From Geobacter sp. (GTDB lineage: Bacteria > Desulfobacterota > Desulfuromonadia > Geobacterales > Pseudopelobacteraceae), in assembly GCA_003574895.1 (NCBI GenBank), contig PJFB01000001.1, forward strand, positions 124,001 to 188,000: a stretch of 64,000 nucleotides of DNA, read 5' to 3'. This document shows, piece after piece, positions 31,718 through 40,264 of this stretch; positions within the stretch are counted from its first letter, which is position 1, and every line of letters starts with the position of its first letter. A program made the translations under genes and the position numbers. The notes under the pieces are model-generated. The model saw only the letters and a list, made by a program, of their open reading frames with translations. It searched no databases and was not told the origin of the DNA.

Positions 31718-31766
31718 TTTCATCTACCCCGCATCAATACTGGGTTTATAGGATATGGCTCAAAAA

Positions 31767-31784
31767 GTGTAAAGAAACTTTACG
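31767..31784. promoter_or_regulatory. Palindrome 2 of three, TGTAAA-N5-TTTACG
   Basis: GTGTAAAGAAACTTTACG. It is the middle site, 67 bp from each neighbour centre to centre. Confidence 0.55.
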
Positions 31785-31833
31785 TTGTAATTTAACGCAC
31801 AATTACAATATGTTATAACTATTATTAGAAAAA

Positions 31834-31852
31834 GTGTAAAGAACCTTTACAC
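31834..31852. promoter_or_regulatory. Palindrome 3 of three, TGTAAA-N5-TTTACA
   Basis: GTGTAAAGAACCTTTACAC. It is the most symmetric of the three, about 245 bp upstream of the flaG-like start codon. Confidence 0.55.
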
Positions 31853-32096
31853 TTGCTATTATGTGAACGCCCTTTGCTTGTCTGCAATAACCATCCAGAA
31901 CAACTTCAACAGCAATTATTGACTGAATTGCAGTAATCTGTAAATAAAAACAACAGTAATATTGAAGTGTTGCTGGTATGACGGTTGCGGGGTGATATAA
32001 TTGGCACATTAAATGTATGTCTACAAGGTGTACTGTTGTATACAGCGGATAATTAAAAGAGAAACACTAATAGCGCATAACACTGTGGGGTGGATT

Positions 32097-32471
32097 ATGT
32101 CTATGAACGCGATATCTGCAGATAAAACTGCTATTAATGTTGCGCCTTTGAGTACGCTGGCCACTAGTACTCTTGCTGGTTATGGCCAATCACCATCGAA
32201 TCGAGTGAAATCAAGTGTTACTGATTCAAACCCCGATCAAAATGTTTCAACCGCTGTTAAGAAATCTTCCGTAATGGTTGCTGATGGTAAAAAGTCAAAA
32301 GCTGTCCGGGAGATGAGTCATGTTGTCGAGACATATAATTTACAAGGTGAAGTACGTATTAAATTTATGGATAGTAACAACCATGTGCTCTATCAAATTC
32401 CCTCTGTGATGGTCGCTAAAATTGAAGATCAAATGATGAAATCGAACTCAGCCGCTACTATAAGGGGGTAG
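32097..32471 (+). CDS. FlaG-like protein
   Basis: 124 residues from ATG 32,097, with a G-rich ribosome-binding site just upstream; an earlier in-frame start would add 28 unlikely residues. The first 75 residues are Ser/Asn/Lys-rich and probably flexible. The C-terminal 45 residues (LQGEVRIKFMDSNNHVLYQI, then P-S-V-M-V-A-K-I) follow the FlaG pattern of a short beta hairpin, I-P and a helix. FlaG proteins accompany flagellin genes and influence filament length. Here it stands alone, with its own terminator and no flagellin or FliD neighbour. It is AT-rich compared with the neighbouring operons, which may indicate a different origin. The assignment rests on the C-terminal motif only. Confidence 0.6.
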   Translation: MSMNAISADKTAINVAPLSTLATSTLAGYGQSPSNRVKSSVTDSNPDQNVSTAVKKSSVMVADGKKSKAVREMSHVVETYNLQGEVRIKFMDSNNHVLYQIPSVMVAKIEDQMMKSNSAATIRG

Positions 32472-32530
32472 AATATCCTACCTATTCACTGATGTAACTT
32501 CTGCAACAAATCAACCAGCATGTTCATTGA

Positions 32531-32561
32531 AATGGCCAGATCCTATGATCCGGCCATTTTT
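32531..32561 (+). terminator. Intrinsic terminator after flaG-like gene
   Basis: Stem AATGGCC-A-GATC, loop CTAT, GATC-C-GGCCATT, followed by a T run. Confidence 0.8.
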
Positions 32562-32875
32562 CATGACTGTTCTCCTGAAGTATCCCCCTATATGAATACC
32601 TGTCAATCTATCTGGAGATGACGGAAAAACTTACAGTTAAAAATACCGAGATCAACGTATAAATGTGGTGAATATGCCATATCATATTGATATTATTAAG
32701 GATATTGTTTGGGTGATGGTGGAAAGGCGATTATTATTTGTCATGATATCTTACAGTCGAGTTTTTGCGCTTTAATTGTAGTTATGTATGTCCTTGATAT
32801 TTAATATAATTGTGTTTGATGATTAATAGTGTATTATTAGCTAGAATACATTAATTTAGGCGAAGGGGGTAGATT
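32562..32875. other. AT-rich leader upstream of the PEP-CTERM gene
   Basis: About 310 bp, very AT-rich, with several short A/T runs. I looked for a sigma-54 -24/-12 element (common upstream of PEP-CTERM genes) and did not find a convincing one. A good ribosome-binding site, GAAGGGGG, precedes the ATG at 32,876. Confidence 0.5.
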
Positions 32876-33619
32876 ATGATCAAATCAATCGTCTTTTCGT
32901 TTGTGGCCACTTTTCTTTATATTGGACAGGCCTTGGCTACACCGATCATAGTAACACCCGGGTCACTTTCTTCGTCTACCGGCCTGATTACCTTTGACGA
33001 TGTGCTGGGCGGGGTTTCCCCTGGGACCAATTATGATGGAATCCTTGTCTCTAACGCTGCCTCGTTTGCAGAGCGTTTTGTTGGGCAGACCATCACCCAC
33101 AGCGGAGGTTCCGATATTCTCGGTGGAAACCCAGTCGGTCCACTGTCGCTGCAGGCTGGCGAACCATCTCGGAACCTGAACGTCTTCTTATACAACAATA
33201 CGTCCAACGTGCTTGACGGACTTGGCCCGGCACGAGAAGAATTTCCTGTTGAAAATACCATCGGAGAGGGATCATTTGCCGTGTTGTTCCAGTATGATCA
33301 ATCCCAGTTCGGTTTTGACCTTGTTGGCGGTAACGCTGGAAATGCTTATGTGTCTTTTTTTACGCGCAGTGGGACACTTATCGATGCCATTACGCTCTCT
33401 GGATTAAGTGACCAATCTTATGTCTTTTCCCGCGAGGGCGGTTACAGCGATATTGCCGGCATCTCTATTTATAATAACGATCCCGGTGGGATAGGAATTG
33501 ATAATGTTCGCTTTTATGCGCCTGTCAGTGCTGTGCCGGAACCAGCAACATCATTGCTCTTGATTGCCGGCCTCGTTGGGGCAGGACTCCTGAGAATGAG
33601 AGTAAGGTATCCCGCTTGA
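32876..33619 (+). CDS. PEP-CTERM sorted extracellular protein
   Basis: 247 residues. A signal peptide (MIKSIVFSFVATFLYIGQAL, then A-T) is followed by a beta-rich body of about 195 residues and a classic C-terminal sorting signal: V-P-E-P-A-T, a hydrophobic helix S-L-L-L-I-A-G-L-V-G-A-G-L-L and an R-x-R basic end. Such proteins are cleaved and anchored or released by exosortase, usually together with exopolysaccharide. No exosortase gene lies in this window, so EpsH/XrtA must be encoded elsewhere. The body has no recognisable enzyme motif; aspartate/asparagine-rich loops suggest a lectin-like or matrix role. It is convergent with the histidine kinase gene, 28 bp away. Confidence 0.9.
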   Translation: MIKSIVFSFVATFLYIGQALATPIIVTPGSLSSSTGLITFDDVLGGVSPGTNYDGILVSNAASFAERFVGQTITHSGGSDILGGNPVGPLSLQAGEPSRNLNVFLYNNTSNVLDGLGPAREEFPVENTIGEGSFAVLFQYDQSQFGFDLVGGNAGNAYVSFFTRSGTLIDAITLSGLSDQSYVFSREGGYSDIAGISIYNNDPGGIGIDNVRFYAPVSAVPEPATSLLLIAGLVGAGLLRMRVRYPA

Positions 33620-33647
33620 TTTGGCGTGAACGTAAATGGTCTTGCCT

Positions 33648-35975
33648 TTACTCTGCCCTGTCGAGTATTTCCCTCACCTTTCGTACCAGCTGTAGGGGCC
33701 TGAGCGGCTTGGAGAGGAAATCCATGCTGTTATCAAGTATGCCGCGCTGCTGGATGACATCTGCGGTATAGCCGCTGACAAAAATCGTCTTCACATCCGG
33801 CCTGATCTTCCTGATCTCGTCAAAAGCCTCTTTTCCGTTTACCACCGGCATGATGATGTCAAGCAGCACCAGTTCTACCCTGTCTCTGCTCTCGCGAAAC
33901 TTGTTTATGGCGTCGTGGCCATCCTCGGCTGTAATTACATCGTAACCGAATTGCTTGAGGATGTTGGCGTAGAGTTCCCGCAGGGACGGGTCGTCGTCCG
34001 CAACCAGGATCGTCTCCGCGCCACCCTCGGTTATTTCGTCGGCGTTGTCGGTTTGCAGCAAGACGGCAGATCTAATCAACGGTAAACAGATATGAAATGC
34101 AGTCCCCCGGCCTTTTTCACTGTGGACATCGATATAGCCGTTGTGCTGCCTGACAATGCCATAAGCTATCGAAAGCCCCAAGCCGGTCCCTTTTCCGGTT
34201 TCCTTGGTGGTAAAAAACGGCTCGAACAGTTTTTTGCAGGTTTCCTCATCCATTCCTGACCCGGTGTCGGTAACGGTTATGAGCGCGTATTCACCAGGTT
34301 CGCCATAGCCATGGGCCCTGATGAAGTCGCTGTCCATCAGGAATATGCCGGTTTCTATGGTCAAAGTGCCCCCTTTGGGCATGGCATCCCGGGCATTGGC
34401 CGCCAGGTTCATCAGCACCTGTTCGATTTGGCCGCAGTCGGCTTTAACCGTCAATATGTCATGCTCAAGAACCGTGACCAATCTGATGTCCTCTCCGATG
34501 ATCCGCTGGAGAAATTTTTCTATGTTTTTGATAGTCTTATTGATATCCAACGGTTGCGGATTGATGATCTGCTTCCTGCTGAAGGCCAGCAGGCTTCTGG
34601 TCAAATCCGCAGCTCTGTCCGCAGCTGCAAGGATGTGGTTGACATTTTCACGCTGGGGGTTGTCGCTATCCATGTGCATGGCAACGATGGTGCTGAAGCC
34701 GATGATTGCCGTAAGGATGTTGTTGAAGTCATGGGCAATGCCGCCGGCAAGCTGTCCGATGGCTTCCATCTTCTGGGACTGGAAAAGCTGATTTTCGAGA
34801 TTTTTCTTTTCTGTGATGTTCCTGAAATACCAGACCCTGCCGTAATAGCGGTGGTCTGGCCCGATCATCGGTGCAGAGTAACGGTCGAAGGTGCTGCCGT
34901 CTGTCAGAACGACTTCATCCCTGTAGATGCCATCCCGGTGCTCATTGTGCTGCTGCAGTTGCTCAAGAAAATGCCCGAGGTCCGTGAATTTGCCGAGCAT
35001 TGTCTGAAAGGCGATCTTATCGAAATTCGTCTCCAGAACCTCGGGCGGAAGCCCCCACATATCTACGAACCGCTGATTGAACATCAAGACCCGGTTGTAT
35101 TCGTCAACCACCAGTATGCCGTCAAGTGAAGCTTCCTGCTGGGTCGTCAGCAGGAGATTCCTGAACTTCAGCTCCTCCTCGGCCAGTTTTCGTTCAGTGA
35201 TGTCTGAAACGATCCCGTTATAGGTGAAGATGCGTCCTTCAAAATCATACCGCGGCACCTGGCAGTTCTGTATCCAGCGGATACAGCCGTCTTTACGGAT
35301 GATGCGGTGTTCCAGGGTGGGAGGAGTGGCGCCGGCCAGGAGCAGATCGACATGTTTCAGGACCTCGGGCCGATCTTCTTCTGGCACCATGCGGAGCCAG
35401 AGCTCTGGATCGGCGTTGAAGTCATCGGGGGTGTAACCGGTTACAGATTCGCAGCCGGGACCGTGTGATGTGGCCACCATTTTGCCGTCCAGTATCAGTA
35501 CCGTGTAGACATAATCGCTCACCGACTCCAGCAGGGAACGGTAGCGTGCCTCGCTTTCACGGAGCTCCTGTTCGGCCTGGCGATTTTTGTGTCTGACTTC
35601 GGCTTCGGCCATTTCACGCTCGATAGCCGGTGTCAGGCGTGTGAGATTCCCCTTGAAGACATAGTCGTGGGCCCCGGCCTTCATGATTTTTACGGCGGTC
35701 TCCTCTCCGATGTTTCCCGATACGATGATAAAGGGGATATCGAGTCCACTCTCCTTTAGTGTCTGCAAAGCTTCCAGACCGCTGAAACATGGCATGGAAT
35801 AATCGGAGAGAACGACATCCCATTTCTCGGTATTGAGGGCTGTGAGCATGGCGTCCCTGGTTTCGAGCCTTGTGTGGTGCGTTTTGTATCCGCTTTTGTG
35901 CAATTCCCGCAACAGCAGCAGGGCATCGTTCTCCGAATCTTCCACAATCAATATTTTCAGCTCCCTCTCTATCAT
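33648..35975 (-). CDS. Hybrid histidine kinase: REC-PAS-PAS-HisKA-HATPase-REC
   Basis: 775 residues, soluble. The N-terminal receiver has phospho-acceptor D58 (V-L-S-D-Y-S-M-P). Two PAS domains follow (about 140-270 and 275-395). The HisKA domain has H415 ([11 protein letters not shown]), then the ATPase has G-S-G-M-D and [15 protein letters not shown]. The C-terminal receiver starts at about residue 655 ([14 protein letters not shown]). No membrane segment or output domain is present, so it receives phosphate through its first receiver and passes it on to a partner. Its start overlaps the stop of the single-receiver gene by four bases, and the three genes form one signalling operon. It is named from domain content only. 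Confidence 0.9.
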   Translation of the reverse strand: MIERELKILIVEDSENDALLLLRELHKSGYKTHHTRLETRDAMLTALNTEKWDVVLSDYSMPCFSGLEALQTLKESGLDIPFIIVSGNIGEETAVKIMKAGAHDYVFKGNLTRLTPAIEREMAEAEVRHKNRQAEQELRESEARYRSLLESVSDYVYTVLILDGKMVATSHGPGCESVTGYTPDDFNADPELWLRMVPEEDRPEVLKHVDLLLAGATPPTLEHRIIRKDGCIRWIQNCQVPRYDFEGRIFTYNGIVSDITERKLAEEELKFRNLLLTTQQEASLDGILVVDEYNRVLMFNQRFVDMWGLPPEVLETNFDKIAFQTMLGKFTDLGHFLEQLQQHNEHRDGIYRDEVVLTDGSTFDRYSAPMIGPDHRYYGRVWYFRNITEKKNLENQLFQSQKMEAIGQLAGGIAHDFNNILTAIIGFSTIVAMHMDSDNPQRENVNHILAAADRAADLTRSLLAFSRKQIINPQPLDINKTIKNIEKFLQRIIGEDIRLVTVLEHDILTVKADCGQIEQVLMNLAANARDAMPKGGTLTIETGIFLMDSDFIRAHGYGEPGEYALITVTDTGSGMDEETCKKLFEPFFTTKETGKGTGLGLSIAYGIVRQHNGYIDVHSEKGRGTAFHICLPLIRSAVLLQTDNADEITEGGAETILVADDDPSLRELYANILKQFGYDVITAEDGHDAINKFRESRDRVELVLLDIIMPVVNGKEAFDEIRKIRPDVKTIFVSGYTADVIQQRGILDNSMDFLSKPLRPLQLVRKVREILDRAE

Positions 35976-36424
35976 AGGCCCTCCAACCTCCTGGGCACTT
36001 CATTCAACAGCAGCCAGTACAGCCCAAGATTTTGGACCGCATTGCTGAACTGGATGAAATCGACCGGTTTGCGGATGTAGCTGTTGCAGCCCAACTTGTA
36101 GCTTTTGACAATATCCTGCTCCTCCTTGGAGGAAGTGAGAATTACGACAGGGACCAATTTTGTCCGCTCGTCGGCTCGCAGTCGCCGTAACACCTCCAGG
36201 CCGTCGATCTTGGGGAGCTTGAGGTCGAGCAGGATTATAGTCGGCGTGTCGCTGGTGTCCCGCCCCTCATGAATGCCGGTGCCGTGCAGGTAATCCAGCG
36301 CTTCAGCCCCGTCCCTGGCAACCACCAGTTCGTTCAGGATGTTGTTCTTCCTGATGGCGCGCTTTGTAAGCTCTTCGTCGTCGGGATTGTCCTCCACCAG
36401 CATGATCCATTTGTTGTCTGTCAT
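35972..36424 (-). CDS. Single-domain response regulator (CheY/Rcp1-like)
   Basis: 150 residues, receiver domain only: acidic pocket V-E-D-N-P-D-D near residues 10-16, phospho-acceptor D67 (I-I-L-L-D-L-K-L-P), T-S near 101 and the conserved lysine in Y-I-R-K-P-V-D. The R-K-N-N-I-L-N-E-L and G-x-E-A-L-D-Y-L-H pattern is that of Rcp1-like receivers paired with phytochrome-type kinases. It lies between two histidine kinase genes, overlapping each by four bases. It could shuttle phosphate from the membrane kinase upstream to the hybrid kinase downstream. No DNA-binding or enzymatic output is present. Confidence 0.9.
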   Translation of the reverse strand: MTDNKWIMLVEDNPDDEELTKRAIRKNNILNELVVARDGAEALDYLHGTGIHEGRDTSDTPTIILLDLKLPKIDGLEVLRRLRADERTKLVPVVILTSSKEEQDIVKSYKLGCNSYIRKPVDFIQFSNAVQNLGLYWLLLNEVPRRLEGL

Positions 36425-38799
36425 GGTGCGCCTCCTGTTTCTCTCGGCAATGAGAAGTAAAATGTGGCTCCTTTATGTACCGCGCCTTCGGCCCAGGCTT
36501 CACCCCCGTGACGATGGACTATGCGTTGTACGATGGAAAGGCCGATGCCGGTCCCCTCGAATTCTTCGGCAGAGTGGAGCCTCTGGAACGGGTTAAATAA
36601 TTTTTCGACGTACTTCATATCGAAACCGGCGCCGTTATCACGGACAAAAAAGGCATTCTTGCCATCTATGATGCCTGCCCCGAATTCTATCCTTGCTGTT
36701 TCGTTATGGGAGGTGAATTTCCAGGCATTGCCGATCAGGTTTTCCAGCACAAGCATTAACAGTTGCTTGTCTCCACGAACGATCAAGTCGTCCTGGACGC
36801 AGAACTCTACCCGGCGCCCTGGTTGTGCCTTTTGCAGACTCTCCGCAAGCGAATGAGCCATGGCGCTGAGATCCACCAACTCCCATTTCATCCCACCGCG
36901 CGTTATCCTGAAAAGTTTCAAGATGTCGTCGATCAGGTTTGCCATGCGCTGGCTTGCGGCGCGTACCCTGCCGAGGTAGCTCTTGCCTTGCTCATCCAGC
37001 TTTTCCGAGCAGTCCTCCAACAACGCCAGGCTGAAGCCGTCAATGGCCCGCAAGGGTGCCCGCAGATCATGGGAAACCGAGTATGAGAACGCCTCCAGTT
37101 CCTGGTTGGCCGCTTCCAGTTGGGCCGTGCGCTGTTGCACCCGTTGTTCCAGTTCGGTATTCAGGCTCCTGATTTCATCCTCGGCAAGTTTGTGTTCTGT
37201 TATGTCCGTACAGGTGCCGATCCATTCCCGTATGTCTCCATTGATTTCGGATACGGGCACACCCCTCACGGCAAAGAAGCGATACTTACCATCATAACGC
37301 CGCAGCCGATACTCGGTGTCATAAAGGGTCCGTGTCCTGACCGCGTTTGACCAGATTTCGGTGGTTCGCTGGCGATCATCCGGGTGCAGGGCGTTGCTCC
37401 ATCCCAAACCTTTGATTTCCTCCTTGCTCTGGCCGGTAAAAACGCGCCACATCGGCATGTCTTCTGTCAATTCGCCAGTAGCGTCCGTGATCCAGATAAT
37501 TTGCGTCGTGGCAAGAGCCAGTGAGCGAAAACGCTCCTCGCTTTTCCTTAGGGCCTCCTCGGACAGTTTGCGTTCGGTGATGTCCCGCATATAGTGCACA
37601 CAGCCCAGTAGTTTTTTTCGCGGATCGTAAAGTGGCGATACAGTGACTACGAAATAGCCGCCGAGTCGCGATTCGTGCAATTCTACCGAATGGGAAAGGC
37701 CGTCGGCCAACAGCAGGGAATAGGGGCAGAATGACGGTCTTGTTTCGGTACCATGAACGGCTTGATAACAGGTCAACCCCTTTAAATCAGATTGATCAAC
37801 GCCCAACATGTCGGTCATGGCCTTGTTGGTTTTGACGATCCGGCAATCTATGTCTAGGATCATGATCGGGTCGCTGATGGCGTTGAAGGTCAGTTCCCAT
37901 TCGTCCTTTGCCTTGCTGAGCGCCTCTTCTGCCCGTTTCCGTTCGGCAATGTCCCGCCGCAAATCATCTTCCTTCACCAGCAGCTTTGCGTAAGGCAGTT
38001 TGATCGACGCAGTGAAGATGCCTTGGTATACGAGGTAGAAGGCGGCTACTTTGTAGAGATGGCCAATGACATTGAAGGTGTCGAAAACGCTTTTGTAGAG
38101 CGCAAAGACCAGTTCGCTGAAGATGCACAGGAGAAAAGCAGCCGGGTAGAAGACGAGTTGCTTGTCACCTGTTATTTTTACCCGCTTGCGGTATGCCAGG
38201 ATGGCAAGGGCCAGCAGAAGGATGATCAGGTATTCGGATAACTTTTTAAATGGCGTAAGACCGACCCCTTCCACGAACGTGGCAGGGAGCCTGGTTGGCT
38301 GGAAGATGACGCCGATGAAGACCAGTGACGTGATTGTCAGGGATGCCGAGAGGAGAAAATGCTTGTTGAGCCAGCGCGAGCGACTGTCCGGAAAGATGTA
38401 GGCGCTGGCCAGAAAAGCCCCGGCAGAGAAAACCCTGACCGCTACCCAGAACTGGGTCGATTTGTTGGCAGAGTTGGGGGTTATGAAGGCCGGCATGCCG
38501 GCGTAGCCCAAAGTGTGCATGAAATCCATGAGACCGATGGCAAGGAAGGCCGTACTCAAGAATAACGCGTGGCGGTCACCGGACTGCTCATAGGTGTACC
38601 ATCCCACGCTGAAGATGGCGAGAGACACCAATACGCTGAAAAATTCGGTGACATTGTGAAAGGTAAGGTAGGCTGCACTGTCCATGACCCGGTAGAGCCA
38701 GGGGCGGAAAATCTCCACTGTCAGGAACGGCAATAACGAAGCAATGAATATTCCCGCAAGGTTATAGCCGGGAGGCGATTTGCCAGTTGTCTTCTCCAT
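36421..38799 (-). CDS. Membrane histidine kinase: MASE3-PAS-PAS-HisKA-HATPase
   Basis: 792 residues from ATG 38,799; a longer frame from 38,880 adds a non-conserved stretch, and the ATG at 38,799 has GAGGGC upstream and starts just before the membrane region. About seven or eight hydrophobic helices occupy residues 15-250 with the MASE3-like F-H-N-V-T-E-F-F-S and M-D-F-M-H-T-L-G-Y. Two PAS domains follow, then a phytochrome-type HisKA with H577 (Y-S-V-S-H-D-L-R-A-P-L-R-A-I-D) and an ATPase ending G-T-G-I-G-L-S-I-V. There is no receiver in the same chain; the neighbouring lone receiver is the likely partner. The signal sensed is unknown. Confidence 0.9.
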   Translation of the reverse strand: MEKTTGKSPPGYNLAGIFIASLLPFLTVEIFRPWLYRVMDSAAYLTFHNVTEFFSVLVSLAIFSVGWYTYEQSGDRHALFLSTAFLAIGLMDFMHTLGYAGMPAFITPNSANKSTQFWVAVRVFSAGAFLASAYIFPDSRSRWLNKHFLLSASLTITSLVFIGVIFQPTRLPATFVEGVGLTPFKKLSEYLIILLLALAILAYRKRVKITGDKQLVFYPAAFLLCIFSELVFALYKSVFDTFNVIGHLYKVAAFYLVYQGIFTASIKLPYAKLLVKEDDLRRDIAERKRAEEALSKAKDEWELTFNAISDPIMILDIDCRIVKTNKAMTDMLGVDQSDLKGLTCYQAVHGTETRPSFCPYSLLLADGLSHSVELHESRLGGYFVVTVSPLYDPRKKLLGCVHYMRDITERKLSEEALRKSEERFRSLALATTQIIWITDATGELTEDMPMWRVFTGQSKEEIKGLGWSNALHPDDRQRTTEIWSNAVRTRTLYDTEYRLRRYDGKYRFFAVRGVPVSEINGDIREWIGTCTDITEHKLAEDEIRSLNTELEQRVQQRTAQLEAANQELEAFSYSVSHDLRAPLRAIDGFSLALLEDCSEKLDEQGKSYLGRVRAASQRMANLIDDILKLFRITRGGMKWELVDLSAMAHSLAESLQKAQPGRRVEFCVQDDLIVRGDKQLLMLVLENLIGNAWKFTSHNETARIEFGAGIIDGKNAFFVRDNGAGFDMKYVEKLFNPFQRLHSAEEFEGTGIGLSIVQRIVHRHGGEAWAEGAVHKGATFYFSLPRETGGAP

Positions 38800-39131
38800 G
38801 TTGCCCTCGGTTCCCAAGTCATGAAAACAGGAATAATCCGGAGGTGATTGCTGCCGGCTGAATGAGTCTACGGTTGGCACAGAATTTATGGTCCAGACAC
38901 CATTCTTGAAAATATTTACACAATTGTAATGTGATTTCCCGGTATTACAAGCAGGCGTGATTTGCCAATGACGGTCAGGATGGGGAATTCCGAAACCGTG
39001 TCAGAGAAATTTTGGTGATGATGGGCAGAATATTAAAATATTGTTGACTCGGGTTTATTGAAGGCGTATTTGTCAGGTAACACGAAACTGAAAAGCGTGG
39101 CACCAAGTCCGGCGCCAGGAGGGAAAACATC
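38800..39131. other. Divergent intergenic region between kinase operon and cbiM
   Basis: About 330 bp carrying the promoters of the minus-strand kinase operon and of cbiM. A cobalamin riboswitch would be expected by analogy with other cobalt operons, but I did not find the B12 box or the long leader needed. No RNA gene was recognised. Confidence 0.5.
39044..39072 (+). promoter_or_regulatory. Putative sigma-70 promoter of cbiMQO
   Basis: TTGACT (39,044-39,049), a 17-bp spacer and TATTTG (39,067-39,072), about 60 bp upstream of the cbiM ATG. Confidence 0.4.
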
Positions 39132-40193
39132 ATGCACATGGCGGATGCTTTGTTGACACCAGCAGTCGGCGGCACAATGTGGGCGGCTTCGGCCGGTACG
39201 ATCGCCTATTGCTCCAATCGAGTCCGCAACGAACTGGATGACAAAAAGGTGCCGTTGATGGGCGTCTTGGGGGCGTTTCTTTTTGCTGCCCAAATGATCA
39301 ATTTCACTATCCCGGCCACCGGTTCAAGCGGTCACCTGGGAGGCGGCCTGCTATTGACAATACTCCTTGGGCCCTATGCAGCTTACCTCACTATTTCATC
39401 GGTCCTGGTCGTTCAGGCGCTATTTTTCGCCGATGGAGGGCTATTGGCCTTGGGGTGCAATATCTTCAACATGGGTTTTATTCCCGCATTTGTCGTTTAT
39501 CCGCTCATTTACAAGAGAATTATCGGTGCAAATCCTAGCCCGGCGCGTTTGACTGCCGCAACCATGGTCGCTGCGATTGTCGGGCTCCAGCTGGGACCGT
39601 TTTGTGTCGTGCTGGAAACTTGGTTCTCCGGCATTTCTTCCTTGCCTTTCTCCACGTTCGTACTGTTGATGCAGCCGATTCATCTGGCAATCGGGGCGGT
39701 GGAAGGAGTTGTCACGGCAGCAATCCTGTCTTTCGTTTTCAAGGCGCGGCCGGAAATTCTCCGGACAGCCCTTGAAGCGCGGCCCATAGGTAACCAGTCG
39801 GTGCGCAATGTTGTCTTGGCGTTTCTGGCTGCGGCGATCATTACCGGTGGCTTTGTATCGTGGTTTGCCTCGGAAAACCCGGACGGATTGGAGTGGGCCA
39901 TTGCCAAGGTTACCGGGAAAGAGGAACTGAAGGGGTCCGGGTATTGGTTTTCGGATGTTTTGGGCTCCTTGCAGGAGAAGACGGCCTTTCTACCTGATTA
40001 CAATTTCAAGAAACCGGCTGAACAAAATATGAGCCAGGATCAGCCTGTTGCCGGTTCCAGGGAGGGACAACCAACGGATGATGGCAGCAGGCTGGGTACC
40101 AGCGTTTCAGGTCTCCTCGGCACCTTTATGGTCCTTGTCCTGGCCTTGTGCGGCGGATATTTGCTGAAGAAGCGGAACCAGGCGGCAGGATAG
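39132..40193 (+). CDS. cbiM: Cobalt/nickel ECF transporter substrate-specific component CbiM/NikM with C-terminal PDGLE (CbiN-like) part
   Basis: 353 residues. It begins M-H-M-A-D, the metal-binding N-terminus of CbiM/NikM, so the ATG at 39,132 (AGGAGG nine bases upstream) is firm. Seven or so membrane helices follow up to about residue 215. The last 130 residues are a fused CbiN-like unit: one helix, S-E-N-P-D-G-L-E-W-A-I, a soluble loop and a final helix with K-K-R. Together they bind and release Co2+ or Ni2+ for the CbiQ/CbiO motor. Cobalt is favoured by the presence of a B12-dependent reductase in the window, but nickel cannot be excluded. It is first in an operon with cbiQ and cbiO. Confidence 0.88.
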   Translation: MHMADALLTPAVGGTMWAASAGTIAYCSNRVRNELDDKKVPLMGVLGAFLFAAQMINFTIPATGSSGHLGGGLLLTILLGPYAAYLTISSVLVVQALFFADGGLLALGCNIFNMGFIPAFVVYPLIYKRIIGANPSPARLTAATMVAAIVGLQLGPFCVVLETWFSGISSLPFSTFVLLMQPIHLAIGAVEGVVTAAILSFVFKARPEILRTALEARPIGNQSVRNVVLAFLAAAIITGGFVSWFASENPDGLEWAIAKVTGKEELKGSGYWFSDVLGSLQEKTAFLPDYNFKKPAEQNMSQDQPVAGSREGQPTDDGSRLGTSVSGLLGTFMVLVLALCGGYLLKKRNQAAG

Positions 40194-40220
40194 AACTTTA
40201 CAAAACATAGTGGCAGATGA

Positions 40221-40254
40221 CGGGGAGGGTGTGGCAGGCTCTCCCCGTTTTTTT
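40221..40254 (+). terminator. Intrinsic terminator/attenuator hairpin between cbiM and cbiQ
   Basis: Stem CGGGGAG / CTCCCCG with a 13-base loop followed by seven or more T residues, ending just before the cbiQ ribosome-binding site. It is strong enough to terminate, so cbiQ and cbiO probably depend on read-through. Confidence 0.75.
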
Positions 40255-40264
40255 GAGAGGGTGA

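Larger units (their letters stand above)
31196..32096. other. AT-rich intergenic region between the rSAM operon and flaG-like gene
   Basis: About 900 bp, much richer in A/T than the flanks. It must hold the promoter of the minus-strand operon (near 31,200-31,300) and that of the forward flaG-like gene. It contains three regularly spaced palindromes (31,700-31,852) and a coding-like remnant (31,497-31,679). No riboswitch or tRNA was recognised. Confidence 0.7.

Noticed and set aside
31803-32009. 68-codon minus-strand frame in the AT-rich gap
   Set aside because: Low-complexity AT-rich sequence that overlaps one of the operator palindromes; no coding pattern.
32001-32030. Sigma-54 promoter upstream of the flaG-like gene
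   Set aside because: TGGCAC is present but the matching TTGC at -12 is not, so the -24/-12 pair is incomplete.
38880-39131. Cobalamin riboswitch upstream of cbiM
   Set aside because: It was looked for because cobalt importers often have one. The B12 box and conserved leader were not found, and the untranslated leader is too short.
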